64,000 nucleotides of DNA from Branchinecta lynchi (GCA_023053575.1 JAKZAP010000009.1:20317869-20381868); one strand, 5' to 3'; counted from the stretch's first letter, positions 1 to 60,581 are shown. Notes: generated by a model not told the origin, from the letters alone. Program-made: numbers and translations.

Positions 1-262
1 AAATATCGATATCGATTTAACGAAAAATCCAAATATCGCCCAACACGAATCTCGGCAAAATTCAGAAAACCGGTTTTATGAATCAGCATGAACACTCGTC
101 CGGAGCCTAGTGCGCATGGAAACTAGTGGGATGGTGCTAAGAGGGGGAGGTGTTGTTAACGGGTTCAGAATGTTACACAGGAAATTCGGATCTCTGGGTT
201 TAGGAACTAATGAATGTTGCGGAAGTAGGTTGGATTGGCATTACGTACGACAGGTCCTTTAA

Positions 263-702
263 AGGACACCTGAACAATGAAACCATACTTGAACACACCA
301 TTGAGAATGCATTTACAGACATGGACACGGAGAGCATTCTTCTCCTGAGCGTGACGTTTTCAAAATAGGGCTGATTGTTTCCGGAGGTTTGCACATGCAG
401 ACTTCAAGACAAAAAGCGCAATTCATTCAAATCTTGGACAGCGTTGGCCGGATCGTATTGGAATTTCTTCTAGATATACGTTTGGGCTTATCTGGTTAAA
501 AAATATTCCAGAAGAACGGTTGGTTGGAGACATTTGTTCATTTCTAAAATTACTCGGTACTGAAATAAGGACAGATGCAAAATGGAGCAAAAATTATAGC
601 TTGGAAACACTATTTCGTATTTGGATTGGGTTTTCTGCAGGCAATGGTAACGGACGTCATACAGATAGGGATGATACTTGGTACTCTTCATTCAGGTGTC
701 CT
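263..702. mobile_element. TTAA-flanked foldback element, copy 1
   Basis: 440 bp with termini AGGACACCTGAA and TTCAGGTGTCCT, flanked by TTAA on both sides (259-262, 703-706). TTAA duplications are typical of piggyBac and Kolobok elements; no transposase is present. The left TTAA is shared with the end of another TTAA element. Confidence 0.7.
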
Positions 703-1704
703 TTAAATAACCTTCACCTACACTACGTCGTTTTGTTATCCGTTATTTTACGTGTGTCCCAACCAGTGCCGGGTTACCAAATAGGAACCTTAAGAAGTAG
801 GAACCTGTATGTGGTCCCCGCTCTTTTGGGGGCTATAAAAACAAAAAGAAAAGCATCGGTCTGCTTTTGTCCCCATTAAATCTTGCCGAAAGGAGGCAAT
901 CATAGGTCCCTGGAATATTCCACAGGAGCCTAGCACATGTTGCTTTCTGAAGGGAAGCGGGAAAAGTTGTGGTGCTGGTAGCCGGTAGGCAGCTGTGAGC
1001 CAGTTTGTGACGTGGACAGACAATCAGGTTTTCCCGACCGGACTTTTTAGAATAGTGATGAAAAATATCAGCTTTTCCTTGCGGAACTGATGGTGGTGTT
1101 GAAAGTACTGGCAATAATTCGAGTCAGTGACCGCTCGACTGTCTGAACCACTAGCAACCGATCGAATAGCTGCATTAAGTCAAAGGATTTTGGATTTCAA
1201 GAATCCATAAGGGGACGTGTGAGATCTTTGCGTCGCTGTATCTTAAGTCGTATTCACAGTGGAAGAGAGTATGTGTGTATGGGTGTGTGTGTGGGGGGGG
1301 GGGAAGAGGTGAAGAGGTTTATTTTAAAGCGGGCCTAAAGAAAGAAGAGTAAAACTATATATGAGTTTAAGGGGGATTTTTGCCGTTGGGGATAAGGAGG
1401 AAATATCTAGGGAGGGAGCGTGCTGTAGAGGGTCTTTTCGTGTGACCCTGAGGAGTGTGCGACAGGTCCTAATACCTAATGACCAGGTCCAGGACCTAAG
1501 GTTGAAGTTGCTTCACAGGAATACAGGAGATAAAAAAATGTTTGAGTGGCTCAGCAGCAGATCTTCTGGAACCATTAAAGGAGTGTCAGTCTGTGTCCTA
1601 ATTGGACTAGAACATGGGTCCCTTTTCTTTTAGAGTGTTTTAAATCTTTACTTAGATTTTTTTAAAAGTGTTTTAATTGTATAGTTGGTAGGCTATTTGT
1701 TATC
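703..1704. other. No gene recognised
   Basis: Only a (GT)n/poly-G run at about 1271-1302 stands out. The open frames at 520-879 and 1361-1633 have no recognisable motif. Confidence 0.5.
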
Positions 1705-3021
1705 AACTAGGATATTTGTGGCACTTGCTGCTTCGCTCAAGTGGTATATACCGATCAATTTTCGGTATGTCTGTCTGAGGGTCTACAATTTTCGCGTTAG
1801 GGTACTTCCAGAAGAGCTAGGACGATGAAACTTGGCAGGCATTCCAGGGACCCGACCATACTAACTTGGAAATAGTCACTTCCCCGATCCAACCATCGTG
1901 GGTGGAGTGGAGCAAAAGAGAATCGAGAATCTTGAGGTATTTATAACTTTAGAACGGGTGATCGGATCTTGAAGGACACCTGAACAATGAAGCCATACTT
2001 GAACACACCATGAAGAATGCATTTACAGACATGGCCACGGAGAGCATTCTTCTCCTGAGCGTGACGTTTTCGAAATAGGGATGTTCGCTTCTGGAGGTTT
2101 GCACATGCAGACTCCAAGACAAAAAGCGCAATTCATTCAAATCTTGTACAGCGCTGGCCGGATCGTATTGGAATTTCTTCTAGATATACGTTTGGGCTTA
2201 ACTGGTTAAAAAATATTCCAGAAGAAGGGTTCATTGGAGACATTTGTTCATTTCTAAAATTGTTCGGTACTGAAACAAGTACAGATGCAAAATGGAGCAA
2301 AAATCATAGCTTGCAAACGCTATTTCGTGTTTGGATCGGGTTCTCTGCATGCAAAGTTAACTGAAGTCATACAGATAGGGATGATACTTGGTACTCTTCA
2401 TTCAGGTGTCCTTTAATGGAACCGAGCTTGATATGTGGAAAGACCTCCTGTCTCAGATGTCACATTTCAAGTCCGGAATGGATCATCGGAAATCGTGTGA
2501 TATGTTCAGAGTGGACGGATCGGGATGAAACTTGGTGGAAAGAACAAGCGCAAGCCCCTGGTACGAGTTGACAAGACCAGACCGCACCGGTCACTGTGGG
2601 GGGAGTTGGAGGGAGGGTTCCGGAATTCCGGCGATCCCAAGTTAAGATGCTTACACATGTGCTAGGACGATGAAACTCGGCAGGCGTATCAGGGACTCGA
2701 CAATCTTAACTTAAGAACAGTCGTTTCTCCGGTCTGGCCATTGTAGGGGGAGTGGAAGAGGGGGAATCCGGAATCTTGGGACACGCTTAGAGTGTAAGCG
2801 ATTGGGATGATACATGGTGAGAAGAACAAGCGTAAGCCCTTGATAAATCAGTGTCAAAACTGGACCGGATTCAGGCACTGGAGGGAGTTGGAGGGGGGTG
2901 TGGAATTCCGGTGATCGCGATTTAAGAAACTTCCAGATGTGCTAGGACGATGCAACTTGGCTTGAACATTAGAGACTTGACAAGATTGGCTTGTCACTTC
3001 CCAGACCCGACCATCCCTTAA
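1705..3021. repeat. Dispersed repeat (GATGAAACTTGGCAGGC family), copy 1
   Basis: Starts near GGCACTTGCTGCTTCGCTCA and holds several internal cycles of GACGATGAAACTTGGCAGG, ACTTCCCCGATCC, GGGGGAGTGGAG and GGAATTCCGG. Copies at 44190-45120 and 54640-55440. It is interrupted by a TTAA element and a hAT element. Confidence 0.55.
1973..2412. mobile_element. TTAA-flanked foldback element, copy 2
   Basis: Same ends and exactly the same 440-bp length as the copy at 263-702, with scattered substitutions. The right flank is TTAA (2413-2416); the left flank is TTGA, one base changed. It is inserted in the dispersed repeat of 1705-3021. Confidence 0.7.
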
Positions 3022-3029
3022 GGTAGGAG

Positions 3030-4344
3030 CAGGAGCGTCGCAAGGGGGGGGGGGTGCGGGGGGTGCAGCACCCCCCCACCTTTTTGAGATTCGGTAAAAT
3101 TTTTCTAAAATTGTTCGGTATTTTTTCAATTTACGGGGATTCGTTAGTTATACAGAATCCTAAATAGGCTATCTGTACAAATCTCTTCGGTATAATGATC
3201 GGGATTCGGTATAATTGCCAGTATTCGGTAGTTATCACGAATTTGGTGAGAGAATTTACTAAAATCATTTGGTAATTATTCGATGCCGGAACTATTCGGT
3301 ATATTTATGGAGATTCTGTAGTTACACAGACTCCCGAATAAGCTATTGGTTCAAAATTATTCGGTATCATGATTGGGATTCGGCAATTTATTAAGTATAA
3401 TTTCCAGGATTAGGAAGTATACCACGAATCCTGACTTTGTTCCAGTTTCGCCGAAAGTATACCGAATATGAATATTGTTCGGTAGTCTTTCGATACCAAA
3501 ACAATTCGGTATAATAAGCGGGATACGGTGGTTATACAGAATCCACGCTATCGGTCTAAACTTATTCGGTATAATAACTGTGATTCGGTAACTTATTCGT
3601 TGTAATTGCCAAGATTCGGAAGTTACCACGAACCTCGAAACTCAGAAGAGGTCGAGTGAAGCACTGGTCGCAGACAAAAGGGATGATCTGTGATATCATC
3701 GATAGTCCTTACTTTTATTTTGGATATTCTCTATTTTGTGGAAGGGCGCGTCATTTGACGGGGGTTTAAGCCAGTTTTAGGATTGAGATTTCGAAACATT
3801 AAAAGCTATACTTTGGATGGAAATTAAATTTGGCAGGAAAAAGCAAACAAAAAATTTCGCCTGCAGCGCTCACTTCATGTTGTCATAGGTAGTATATTGA
3901 CTAGACTACAGTTGCTGCTGCTGCCAGAACCCCGCTCCATCCGTTTTCTGGAACTTCTTAGAGTCTCAGTATTTCATCAACGGTAAATGATAGAATTTGT
4001 GAGAGAAGCAGTTAAATTTTAGCCTACAAAAACAAAAGATAATGGATTTCGAAAATTTTCGCCTGCGGCGCTCGATTGAAATTTTCTATTGGCTATAATA
4101 GATAGTAGCTGTTACTGCAATCATGCCCGGCAAAATATTCTCCATGTGGGCTTCGCCAAAAGCCGCCTAATAGTTGGCTTATCGTCGTTCATGCTGCCTT
4201 TTATTGTTACTCTTCCTACGTAATCTTTTCTGTTCCATAATTTAAAGCTCGAATTCTTCGATTCGGTCAAATTTTTGAAAGATTCGGTAAAATTTTGGCT
4301 CTGCACCCCCCCCCCCCACCGAAAATGCACTTGCGACGCCCCTG
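3030..4344. mobile_element. hAT-type non-autonomous element, perfect 8-bp TSD
   Basis: The ends CAGGAGCGTCGCAAG (left) and CTTGCGACGCCCCTG (right) are inverted repeats. The 8-bp direct repeat GGTAGGAG flanks both sides (3022-3029 and 4345-4352). Long G and C runs lie just inside the ends, and the interior has many ATTCGGTA repeats. There is no transposase ORF. The size and 8-bp duplication fit the hAT superfamily. It sits inside an older dispersed repeat that ends at 3021. Confidence 0.75.
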
Positions 4345-4821
4345 GGTAGGAGTCATGGTCATACTCACCGCAAGTACAAAGCAAACTTTTGACCGAACCG
4401 TATATGTGTTCATGATGCTAAAGGGCCCAGATCTTTTTGCCTCAAGGGTTTTGATTACAGATGAGTTTCTAGCCCCCTTAAAGTGCGCATCATCACAGCC
4501 AAGTGCAAACAAAAAAAAAAATCTTTTTTTACCAAACGGTACATTCTCGTGATTTCCAAGGGTCATTCCATCGTCTTTCTTTTTTCAAGGGTTTTGCTTA
4601 CAAAAGATCACAACAAACCCATCATTCCTACTTTCATCCTTTTACCAAGCTTTGCAAGTGCCATATGAGCTTCCAGCTCTTGTTAATACAGTCTTCAACA
4701 GGTGTCACGACCTCCAACCTACTAATCATTCGAGCAAGTCTCTACCAGTAGGGATCCCTATCATTGTTCCTAACTGATGCCAGTTTTCGACTGATTTAAA
4801 CTTGGCGTCGTTGCCAGTCCG

Positions 4822-4829
4822 TGACGTCA
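4822..4829. promoter_or_regulatory. CRE-like palindrome TGACGTCA upstream of SRL
   Basis: A perfect 8-bp cAMP-response-element palindrome lies 102 bp before the SRL start codon, in a stretch without obvious repeat homology that probably holds the 5' UTR or core promoter. The match is seen; its use by CREB/ATF factors is inference. No TATA box is evident. Confidence 0.35.
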
Positions 4830-4930
4830 CGCGGCATAGGTTCCTGGACTAACCGTCACTCTCCTAGAACGCTCCGGACGGAACCCTGAATGCCGTGGTG
4901 AAATTCAGGTCCTTGTCTGGTCGTTCGAAA

Positions 4931-52752
<47,822 letters not shown>

Positions 52753-53810
52753 GCATTTTCAAATTGATTTTTTTTGTGGATTCACAGCATAGCTTTGGAT
52801 CTTCTGTGCTATGAAGCTCATTCACTTACAATACAAGAAAGACTTATGATTTTGAAGATGTCGCATAAGTGGAAAAGAGGACACCCAGGTTTGAGCCAAG
52901 GACTTTCCAACCTGTAGCCGAATGCACGAAATTTCTGCTGTATTTAACGTTCTGGGTAAGCGGACAAGCAAAACGAATAATTAACCCTTTTCCGCCAAGG
53001 CAGAATCCGCAACCGTCTCCTACAAATACTGAGGAGAAAACCTGATATCTTCTATACCGTCAGTCTTGTAGAGCGCCATAGGGCTAGTGTGGTGCTTATT
53101 CAGATCGGGCATTGCATAGCCAGAGCAAGGAGGCATTGCTAGATGGGGAAGACGGATGTTCTTCTACGTAATTATAAGTTTTTGGTACTAGTGGGTACCG
53201 TATGTCGCTAGAAGTATCCCTCTACCCTAACTTCCGGACTCCTTGAGAAGGAGAAGTTTTCAAGGGTGCCGATCTCGGATCAGTCCTTAGAAATTATTCC
53301 GGAATTCGTGTTCCGGTAGGGACTGGAAGCACATCGGAAATTTCACGCCAAACTTCGACGAGGTTGGTGTGTAGGCATTCCTCAACTACACTGTAAAAAG
53401 TTTCTCCGAGTAAGGAGTAAAGTTAACTGCAGTATTCGCTACACTGTAAAAAAAATCTCTCCGACGTCGGTTCAGTGTAAACCGCAGTATCTCGCAGGCA
53501 GTTTACCGTAATCCTACATCGGTTTACTGCGCCTCGATCTCCCGTTTCACCTAAGACGGTTTACAGTAAACCGACTTCGGAGTGGCGATGGTACGGGGTT
53601 TTGTAATCCTCTTTCGGAGACGTCGCGGATTCATGTAAACCGTTGTGGGAGCGATGCACGAGAGACCTGGTAAACCCAATGAGGATTGTCGTAAATCGAC
53701 TTCGGACTACCGCGCAACAGTAATTGATCCCTTAGCGGGTTACGACACACCGTATTTGGGGAGCAATTCGCCGGAACCGGCGTGATATGCATCGCTTTCT
53801 GCTGGTTTTC

Positions 53811-53970
53811 GGGTTTATACTGTCCGATTTCGGGCTAATCCAGACCATTTTAGGATTTATAAAATCCTTTTTAGGATCACTGCAGTCCGTTTTCGTCCGA
53901 TTGTGGGCTAATCCAAACCATTTTAGGATTTAGAAAATCCGTTTCAGGATCACTGCAGTCCGTTTTCGGC
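53811..53970. repeat. ~82-bp tandem duplication
   Basis: TCGGGCTAATCCAGACCATT / TGTGGGCTAATCCAAACCATT with TAGGATTTATAAAATCC and AGGATCACTGCAGTCCG, twice. It is part of a larger AT/CG palindrome-rich repeat (53447-54060) with GGTTTACAGTAAACC motifs. Confidence 0.65.
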
Positions 53971-54573
53971 TACCCGCTGCCCGTTTCCGGTCTATCGTAG
54001 CTCGTTTCCGGGTTACTTCTGACCTTTTTAGGACTACCACCTTCCGTAGCCTGCCTGTTGAAAATTAACACTGAAGCAAAACTTATCAAAATTTATCAAG
54101 TCAACTCAATTAAAAACTCCAACTCAATTAAAAACTAAAACTTCGAATTCAAAACTTCGAAAAACTATGCAGCTTGCTGTGCTTTCTTGCATGCTCGGGG
54201 GCGACCCTCGGACTCCTCGATTTCTTCGTAGAGCTTTCTCGCCTCTGGTACGGGTTTTTTTTCGGCGATCCCAAGGACGTACCTAAAAGAGGAAATTCTC
54301 CTGTTTACTGTTACCCATAATACTATGAGTTAATATGGTCAAAATTTGTCCCATCAAATTTGACTCAAATCGGAGCATATCTGCAAATTTCCGGTAACCC
54401 CTTCACCCCACCCCCCCCAAACGTGGCCGAATCCGGTCCTGACGCCAAACAGCATACTTAGGCCACATAAACTTGGTACTGGCTAACTTTCATCCCAATC
54501 GGCCAATCTGTTTGTCTCTTGTGCGTGTTAAAAACTTCAGTAATTTATTGCTGGTTCGTTTCCTTCCCCAGCG

Positions 54574-54650
54574 TTAGCCCAGAAGATTAAGAGCCTGAAG
54601 AGGACCCTTGCCAAGAAGCATCACAGCTGACGAATCCCTTTTAGTGTATA
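54574..54650 (+). repeat. Fragment of hammerhead foldback subfamily
   Basis: CCTGAAGAGGACCCTTGCCA followed by AGAAGCATCACAGCTGACG is the same arm with the GAAA part deleted. It is found in a dispersed repeat 3' of SRL. Confidence 0.4.
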
Positions 54651-55440
54651 TTATATGAAAATACTTGTTTTGCATATCTTGGTCATCAGTCCTTACCACC
54701 CATAAAGTTTCACTCGAATCGAATAGTATTTTCCTGGATCCCCCTTCTCTCAACTCCCCCAACAAGTATCGGATGCGGTCTGGACTTGAAACGGAACATC
54801 TGAGACGACAGCTCTTTTCACTTGCCAAGTTTTATCAACATCCGACCACCCGTTCGAAAGTTCTGCATATGCCACTAGATTCCAGACTCCCCATCCCTGC
54901 AGTCCCCCCACGATGTTGAACTGGAGAAATAACTATTTTCAAGTCAGTCCGGTCGGGTCCCTGATACGCCTGTCAAGTTTCATCGTCTTAGCTTATCAGG
55001 AAGCAGCTATGTATCAACGATGTATCTAGGATTTGTGCTGGCTCTTCAACAAATTTTCATCCCGCTCCCTCCACTTCAAGTGTTTCCAAGATTTCCGGTT
55101 CCCCCAAAGTCACTGGATCCGGTCCAGATTTTAAGTGGGCCGTCTGAGAAACTAGGTCTTTCCGAATTTCAAGATCCGATCACCCGTTTAAAAGTTATAA
55201 ATACCTCAAGATTCCGGATTCCCCCTCCCTCAACTCCCCCCAGGATGCTCGGATCGGGAAAGTGACTATTTTCAACTTAATCTTTTTGGGTTCCTGATAT
55301 GCCTGCCAAGTTTCATCATCCTACCTTATGTGAAAATGACAGAGCTAGCTAAGCCCGGACCGACAGACCAACGGAAGGACAGAAATTGCGATCGCTATAT
55401 GGCACTTCGCCGAAGGGCAAGTGCCATAAAAATCAGAACG
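54640..55440 (-). repeat. Dispersed repeat (GATGAAACTTGGCAGGC family), copy 3
   Basis: Inverse orientation; ends CACTTCGCCGAAGGGCAAGT near 55425, matching the start of copies 1 and 2. A hammerhead subfamily fragment lies at its left edge. Confidence 0.55.
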
Positions 55441-56790
55441 ATTCTGCCAAAAGCTTCAGCGATGAATTATTCGTTAGCCCGGAAATTCGGTTCGAAGATA
55501 CAAAATACTTTACCTTGAAATGAAATCACAGAAGGCTGTCGCCTTCTTCTCGTATTTATAATTAAACACGAAGGCGCAGGCTATCATACAGACGAAGCCT
55601 GCCCACTCCTCCTCTACCAGAAGGAGGCAACCATCGATGTACACTGCCGCATCATCTTTCATCCTAACCACCCTTGGGTGGCGGGATCCAGCCAGGTGAG
55701 GATGGCAACGAAGAAGGTCTGGGGTTATTTCATCCTGAAAGAAAAACGTCTTTTTCCCGAGGTAGGACAACTACGATGACAAGTGGAATCAAGGAAGTCT
55801 CGTTGGAGCACTCAGGTGACACTTACTAATCAAATAGCCTTTGTCACTCACTCATTCAATCGCATAGTTGCACTCAAACGCCCAGTAGTAGTGAAAGGAC
55901 ACGTCGTTCTTATGATACTAATTCATTCTACTTTCCATTCATTGTCGTCCCCGAGATTCTAGACACGTTTCCCATCCAAGGCAAGTGACATGGAAAAAAA
56001 ATACAAACGCTGCAAGGACAGTTAAGTCTTAAAGTCGTGAACTATCTCAGAAAATCTTGGCAGAAACACTATGTAGTGCGAGGGGTCCTTTAAATGATTT
56101 GTCGGAAGGAATGTGTTAAACGTAGGAATCTCTGCCCGATTTGGAATACTTTTCTACCAAACTTGAAACAGTATCTAACAAATTCCAAGAAGACTGCATG
56201 TCAGTTCCAGAAATCACCTGAAAACCCTCCACCTCAGACAATCTACCACCAGAAGATGGAAAATGAAGCAAAGCCTTCAACGAAAACTTGAACTGAAGAA
56301 GGAAAATCAAGCAGAGCTGCAAAGCCTTCATTAGAACTTGAACAGAAACCTATGAAGCCTGGTCAAAATATGAAAACCTACAATGAAAACATTATCATAA
56401 ACCTGGTCAATATCTGTACAGGAGTTTAATAAGCTGGGCCTTGGCCTAAAGGCCCTATAAGTATAAGTATAATTTCTATGCAAGCAGTTGGTAGCCTATT
56501 ACTTCAGCTTAGGCATGACTCATGTACCCCACATTCTTCATCATTCCACAGCAAAACAGACAAATCAAATGCGTATCACATTTATTAAACGGCGGGTTAT
56601 AAATAAATTACTTACTTACTTACTTATATCATATCTCACCATGACTGAAACTTTCAAATTCGATTCCAGTATTTAGAATCCAAAGTATCCTTTTCAGCTT
56701 TCAGACTTTTCCACTATGTTCTTTTCTTCTCGGCGTTCCTTTTCTTCCGCGATCGAAAAAAAGCCAAAAATTGACGCTAGGTAGCACGGC
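55441..56790. other. 3' flank, no gene recognised
   Basis: Contains the inverse of a TTAA-type MITE end (TAGTGCGAGGGGTCCTTTAA at 56075-56094) and a (TTAC)n tail near 56610. No coding signature. Confidence 0.4.
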
Positions 56791-57102
56791 AGTAGGTGCT
56801 AGTATTCCGTTTTCGGAGCGCAACTCTCCGTCAGAAAGTCACATACGGCTGATGAAAACATATCGGTCAAGGATACCCCGAACTCGGTGTGTCATAAACC
56901 GTAATCGAAGTGGCGATGCTTTAGGTGTATCATAAACCTAAATCGGATTAGAGGACTCCGACGGACAGAGTTTCCCTGTCGCTTCGGAATCGGTTTACAG
57001 TAAACCGAAAGACGAGTGGGAGGCAAACACTTTGTTTCCGGTCAGTTAGGCCCCTGAGTCGGAGTGCCAACAAAAAGCGCTCTTCGAAAACGGATTTCGT
57101 TT

Positions 57103-57232
57103 TTACAGTGTACTGGGATTAATCTTATCTCTACTGAGATAACATTGATCCGAATTAGAGATAAGATTTTCTTTTTAGAGACAAGATTAATACCAGTAGC
57201 AAATATTGCAAGATTGTTTTTTTTACAGTGTA
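57103..57232. mobile_element. CACTGTAAAAAGTT-type MITE
   Basis: TTTTTACAGTGTACTGGGAT, AGAGATAAGATT repeats and TTTTTTACAGTGTAGTGGGG bound a short inverted-repeat unit. It follows an eroded element (about 56790-57110) that carries GGTTTACAGTAAACC palindromes. Confidence 0.45.
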
Positions 57233-57595
57233 GTGGGGTAGGTAACACAGTCTTAGTGAGTGAGTTTTAAACTAAGAAATTGAGAATATTGTCTGAAGCT
57301 GGTTGTGAGTTCACAAAAAATTGAGTGAATGAAGGGGACTTGGTCCCGGTATGTGCTTTCTTGTGGTTGTGTGATGGATGATCTAGTCAGTCTAGTTATT
57401 TCGTTCTCGCAATTTGTGATCATAAATGATTGCTCATTAAAATTTTGTCACGAAAATTAAATGTTCCGATAGGAATTTCTTTGTTTTGTTTTTGTTTTTG
57501 CAACCCTTAGTAGGCAAAGGTTAATGCAACTGTCGGTTTCACTTTTATTATTATATTTTTTTTATTATAGTTCAGTTATGTTTTTATCTGAAAGT

Positions 57596-57932
57596 CAGGG
57601 GCGTCCCGAGCCTTTCTTCATTGGTGGGGAGGGGGGGGGGTGGTCGAACCTGGTAAAATTGACCGAATCAATACGTAAACTTTTACTGAATTTATAAACA
57701 AAAAAAAACAAAAATCTAAAAACACAGCGAGTTGTCTTCATGAAGCTACAACGCAAAAAGTTGCAGAGCATGTACAAATAAGTCTGAAGAAAAAAATTGG
57801 TACGTTTTCACGCTTTTCCACTTGATTTGTTTTTGTTTTTTTCGCTGTCACTAGCCTTTTACCTTTGGAAAATTTGGCCGAATACTCAAAACGTAGGCGG
57901 AGCGCAGCCCCCCCCCCCCCGGGACGCCCTTG
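57596..57932. mobile_element. hAT-type MITE, 8-bp TSD with one mismatch
   Basis: 337 bp with ends CAGGGGCGTCCCG and CGGGACGCCCTTG. The flanks CTGAAAGT (57588-57595) and CTGACAGT (57933-57940) differ at one base. Poly-G and poly-C tracts lie just inside the termini, as in the two copies above. Confidence 0.7.
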
Positions 57933-57960
57933 CTGACAGTTATTGTTTGTTCTTGCACTT

Positions 57961-58261
57961 CCCGATGAAAAATGTATCAAAATAGTACTATGAAGTAGTA
58001 CGAAAAAGTAGCATGCGGTACTAACGATGCTACTACATGCTTCTACTTCGAGGCTACCGTGTTACTGCATACTACTATATGCTACTATTAGCAAGACTAG
58101 ATGCTACTATGGCAAGACAGGATGCTACTGGATACTACTAAATAAGATTGGACCAGTCTGAGGCATATTAAATGATAGTATTCTTTGCTATCACATAGTA
58201 TTACATGCAACTTTTTGGTACTACTACATACTACTACGCAGGCTACAAATTTTTCATCAGG
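57961..58261. mobile_element. CCGATGAAAAATTT-ended repeat, copy 2
   Basis: Close copy of 41269-41572 starting CCCGATGAAAAATGTATC, 28 bp after a hAT-type MITE. A third, interrupted copy spans about 46250-46690. Confidence 0.55.
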
Positions 58262-58488
58262 TTGTGAGTAAGAACATTTTTCTTTTGATTTCCTAAAAAA
58301 GGAAATTAAAGATGATTTAATATGCTGTCAACATGAGAGCTTGTCCAAACGCTTATCTATTATTTTGAAAAGATAGCTAACATCTCTGGTAAATCCCAAA
58401 ACAACTAAAAATCCACAAAAATGGAAAGGAAAATATAGTTTTGGAAAGCACGAAGTCTCCAACCATAAAGGCACACAGGCCTCAGTCA

Positions 58489-58793
58489 AGAGCGTGTTCA
58501 ACCCTACTTACCGTCGTTACTACGTACGACGTCACAAATTCTGGCTTTTTGCCGTCAAGGCTGGAATGAATTTCTATTTCCCAGCAGTATATTATGCCAC
58601 GGGCGAATCCGACCAATCACGTTACAGAGATGCGTAGTTACCACGCTTACTACGTTCCCGAGCGTGGTAAGCAAATAGTTACTATTAGTTACTATTTCGA
58701 GAAGGTTGGAACGGTCAGCGTAGTAACTTTTTACGTGGTTGGAACGAAAACAGTAAGTAGTAGTTGCTATTGTTAGAAGAGTGAAACACGGTC
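58489..58793 (+). mobile_element. Foldback MITE GAGCGTGTTCCACCCT, copy 6
   Basis: About 305 bp, 3' of SRL, with both terminal repeats slightly mutated (GAGCGTGTTCAACCCT; AGAGTGAAACACGGTC). Confidence 0.65.
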
Positions 58794-59006
58794 CAAGATG
58801 GGACAAAACCACAATACAGTCCCCCCCCCCCAAGCTCGCCACGCAGACAGAGACATACGCATTTGTGGCCCGAACAGGACCACTATAGCTCGACGCCAAG
58901 ATTGGGGACTGAAGTGGAAGAACCGAAAAACTGCGGATTTCAGGAAAAGGACAGTGTCGGTCACCAACTAGCAGACCCGAAGCACCACAGTTCCATCTGT
59001 ACCTAT

Positions 59007-59423
59007 AGGCGTGTTCTCGCCGTTCCCCGAGGACTCCTCGGGGAATCGAAGGGAACGGCGAGAATAGAGGGAGTCACTCCACGCGGACTCCACGTCCGGA
59101 AAACAACGAGAACATGGGGAATGCTTCGGAATTGGATTTTGTTCTAAAAAAAAAATATGTAGTTGACGAAATTAGTCTGGATCCACTTTATTTTTGGTTT
59201 TGTTTATTCTGACTGTTTTTAATTAATTTTACATTGCACCAACGCCAGGAAAAATTGATTCCCCTCCGAATCTGAAAGGGAGTCCTTTTTGATGATGGTG
59301 ATGATAATCGGAGCACTCCCCGTCGGTGGGGACTCGCGAGAATACGGGGAGTGAATCCCCGGGACAAACGAAAACGCGGAGACTCCTCAAGTGGAGTACT
59401 CGGGGAACGGCGAGAATACGCCT
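59007..59423. mobile_element. AGGCGTATTCTCGCCG-type foldback MITE, copy 4
   Basis: Complete copy, 417 bp, AGGCGTGTTCTCGCCG to CGGCGAGAATACGCCT, 3' of SRL. Confidence 0.65.
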
Positions 59424-59977
59424 TCTGTAACCATCGGAAAGAGTTGTTATACAGAACACGAGATTAGCGTTCCAGTGAAGTTATTACGAGTTACGATGAT
59501 AAGGTATTGTCCAAATAGGTGTTGTAAGGTGTATTACCCCGTTACAGATCCCTCTTTTCCTCAGGGCGCGCTGTCATAAGGCTAATAAGGAAAATGGAGC
59601 TCAGCTCTATTCTCCTTATGCAGAGCCAATCAGATTGCTTGGGTCCGCCAGCGGGCTGAGGCAAGATGCAGCGCCGTCAGTGTTGCCACGGGAAGCATTA
59701 AAGTTCTACTTTGTTGGAAGCTAAAGAAACAACTTTTCTTCAAAAGAACATGTTTCGTTCTGTTACGACTGCTTACTGCTAGTTCGAGGACCAATGCTGT
59801 CCATCCGTAAACTTAATAGCTCTTTACAATATATCGGACGTCAAATTGTACTGGTGTACTTCACTATAGTACCAAGAACACTTTTTCTGGTCTTTAGAAA
59901 CTCCAAAAACTGTATCACCGAACGCTTTATTCACAAGAACTCCTCGGGTTCCTTACTTAAACAAGCGTGTGTATTAA

Positions 59978-60208
59978 TGGTAGGTTTACACACTGCGTAC
60001 AATCCGAGTGTATTTGAAATCCGAGCGTATTTTACGCACGTTTTGAGCTTGAACAGATTTCTAGCAATACGGAGGTATTTAGAAACAAAATGGACAGATT
60101 TCTCAAATACGTCCGTATTGCTAGAAATGTTTTCAAGCTTAAAACGTGCGAAAAATACGCTCGGATTTCAAAATACGCTCGGATTTTACGCAGTGTGTAA
60201 ACCCACCA
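59978..60208. mobile_element. Foldback MITE flanked by TAA
   Basis: 231 bp, ends TGGTAGGTTTACACACTG and CAGTGTGTAAACCCACCA, flanked by TAA (59975-59977 and 60209-60211). The arms are complementary over nearly the whole length. A 142-codon open frame crossing it (59794-60222) is a by-product. Confidence 0.6.
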
Positions 60209-60581
60209 TAAGACGTAAATAACGCATATAGCGCTTAACAAGAGGGGCGAGCGCCGTATTGTGGTAGTTTTCTCGCTCTCTAGAACGAACATGTCATCAT
60301 TCTTATGGGAGTTCCTGTAGAACCGATAGTTATTACACTTATGATGCTCGCGATCATCATAAGTAAATTGTAATGATCGTAACAGTCGTGGGACGGAAAT
60401 AATAAGTGGGAGGAGCCAATTTACTTATTACGGCGGGCTCTGGAACGGCCAGAATAGTGACGACTGTAACTAATAATAAGTGGCTGTAACGCCTTGTTTC
60501 GTAACCGATGAGTCACATGAATAACGTGTATTGCGTTTTGCTGCCCACTAAGAAGTTGGTAATTTTTCAACGAAAGTAACA

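Noticed and set aside
59794..60222. 142-codon ORF
   Set aside because: The second half is the TAA-flanked foldback MITE, and the sequence repeats itself in inverse order; no domain.
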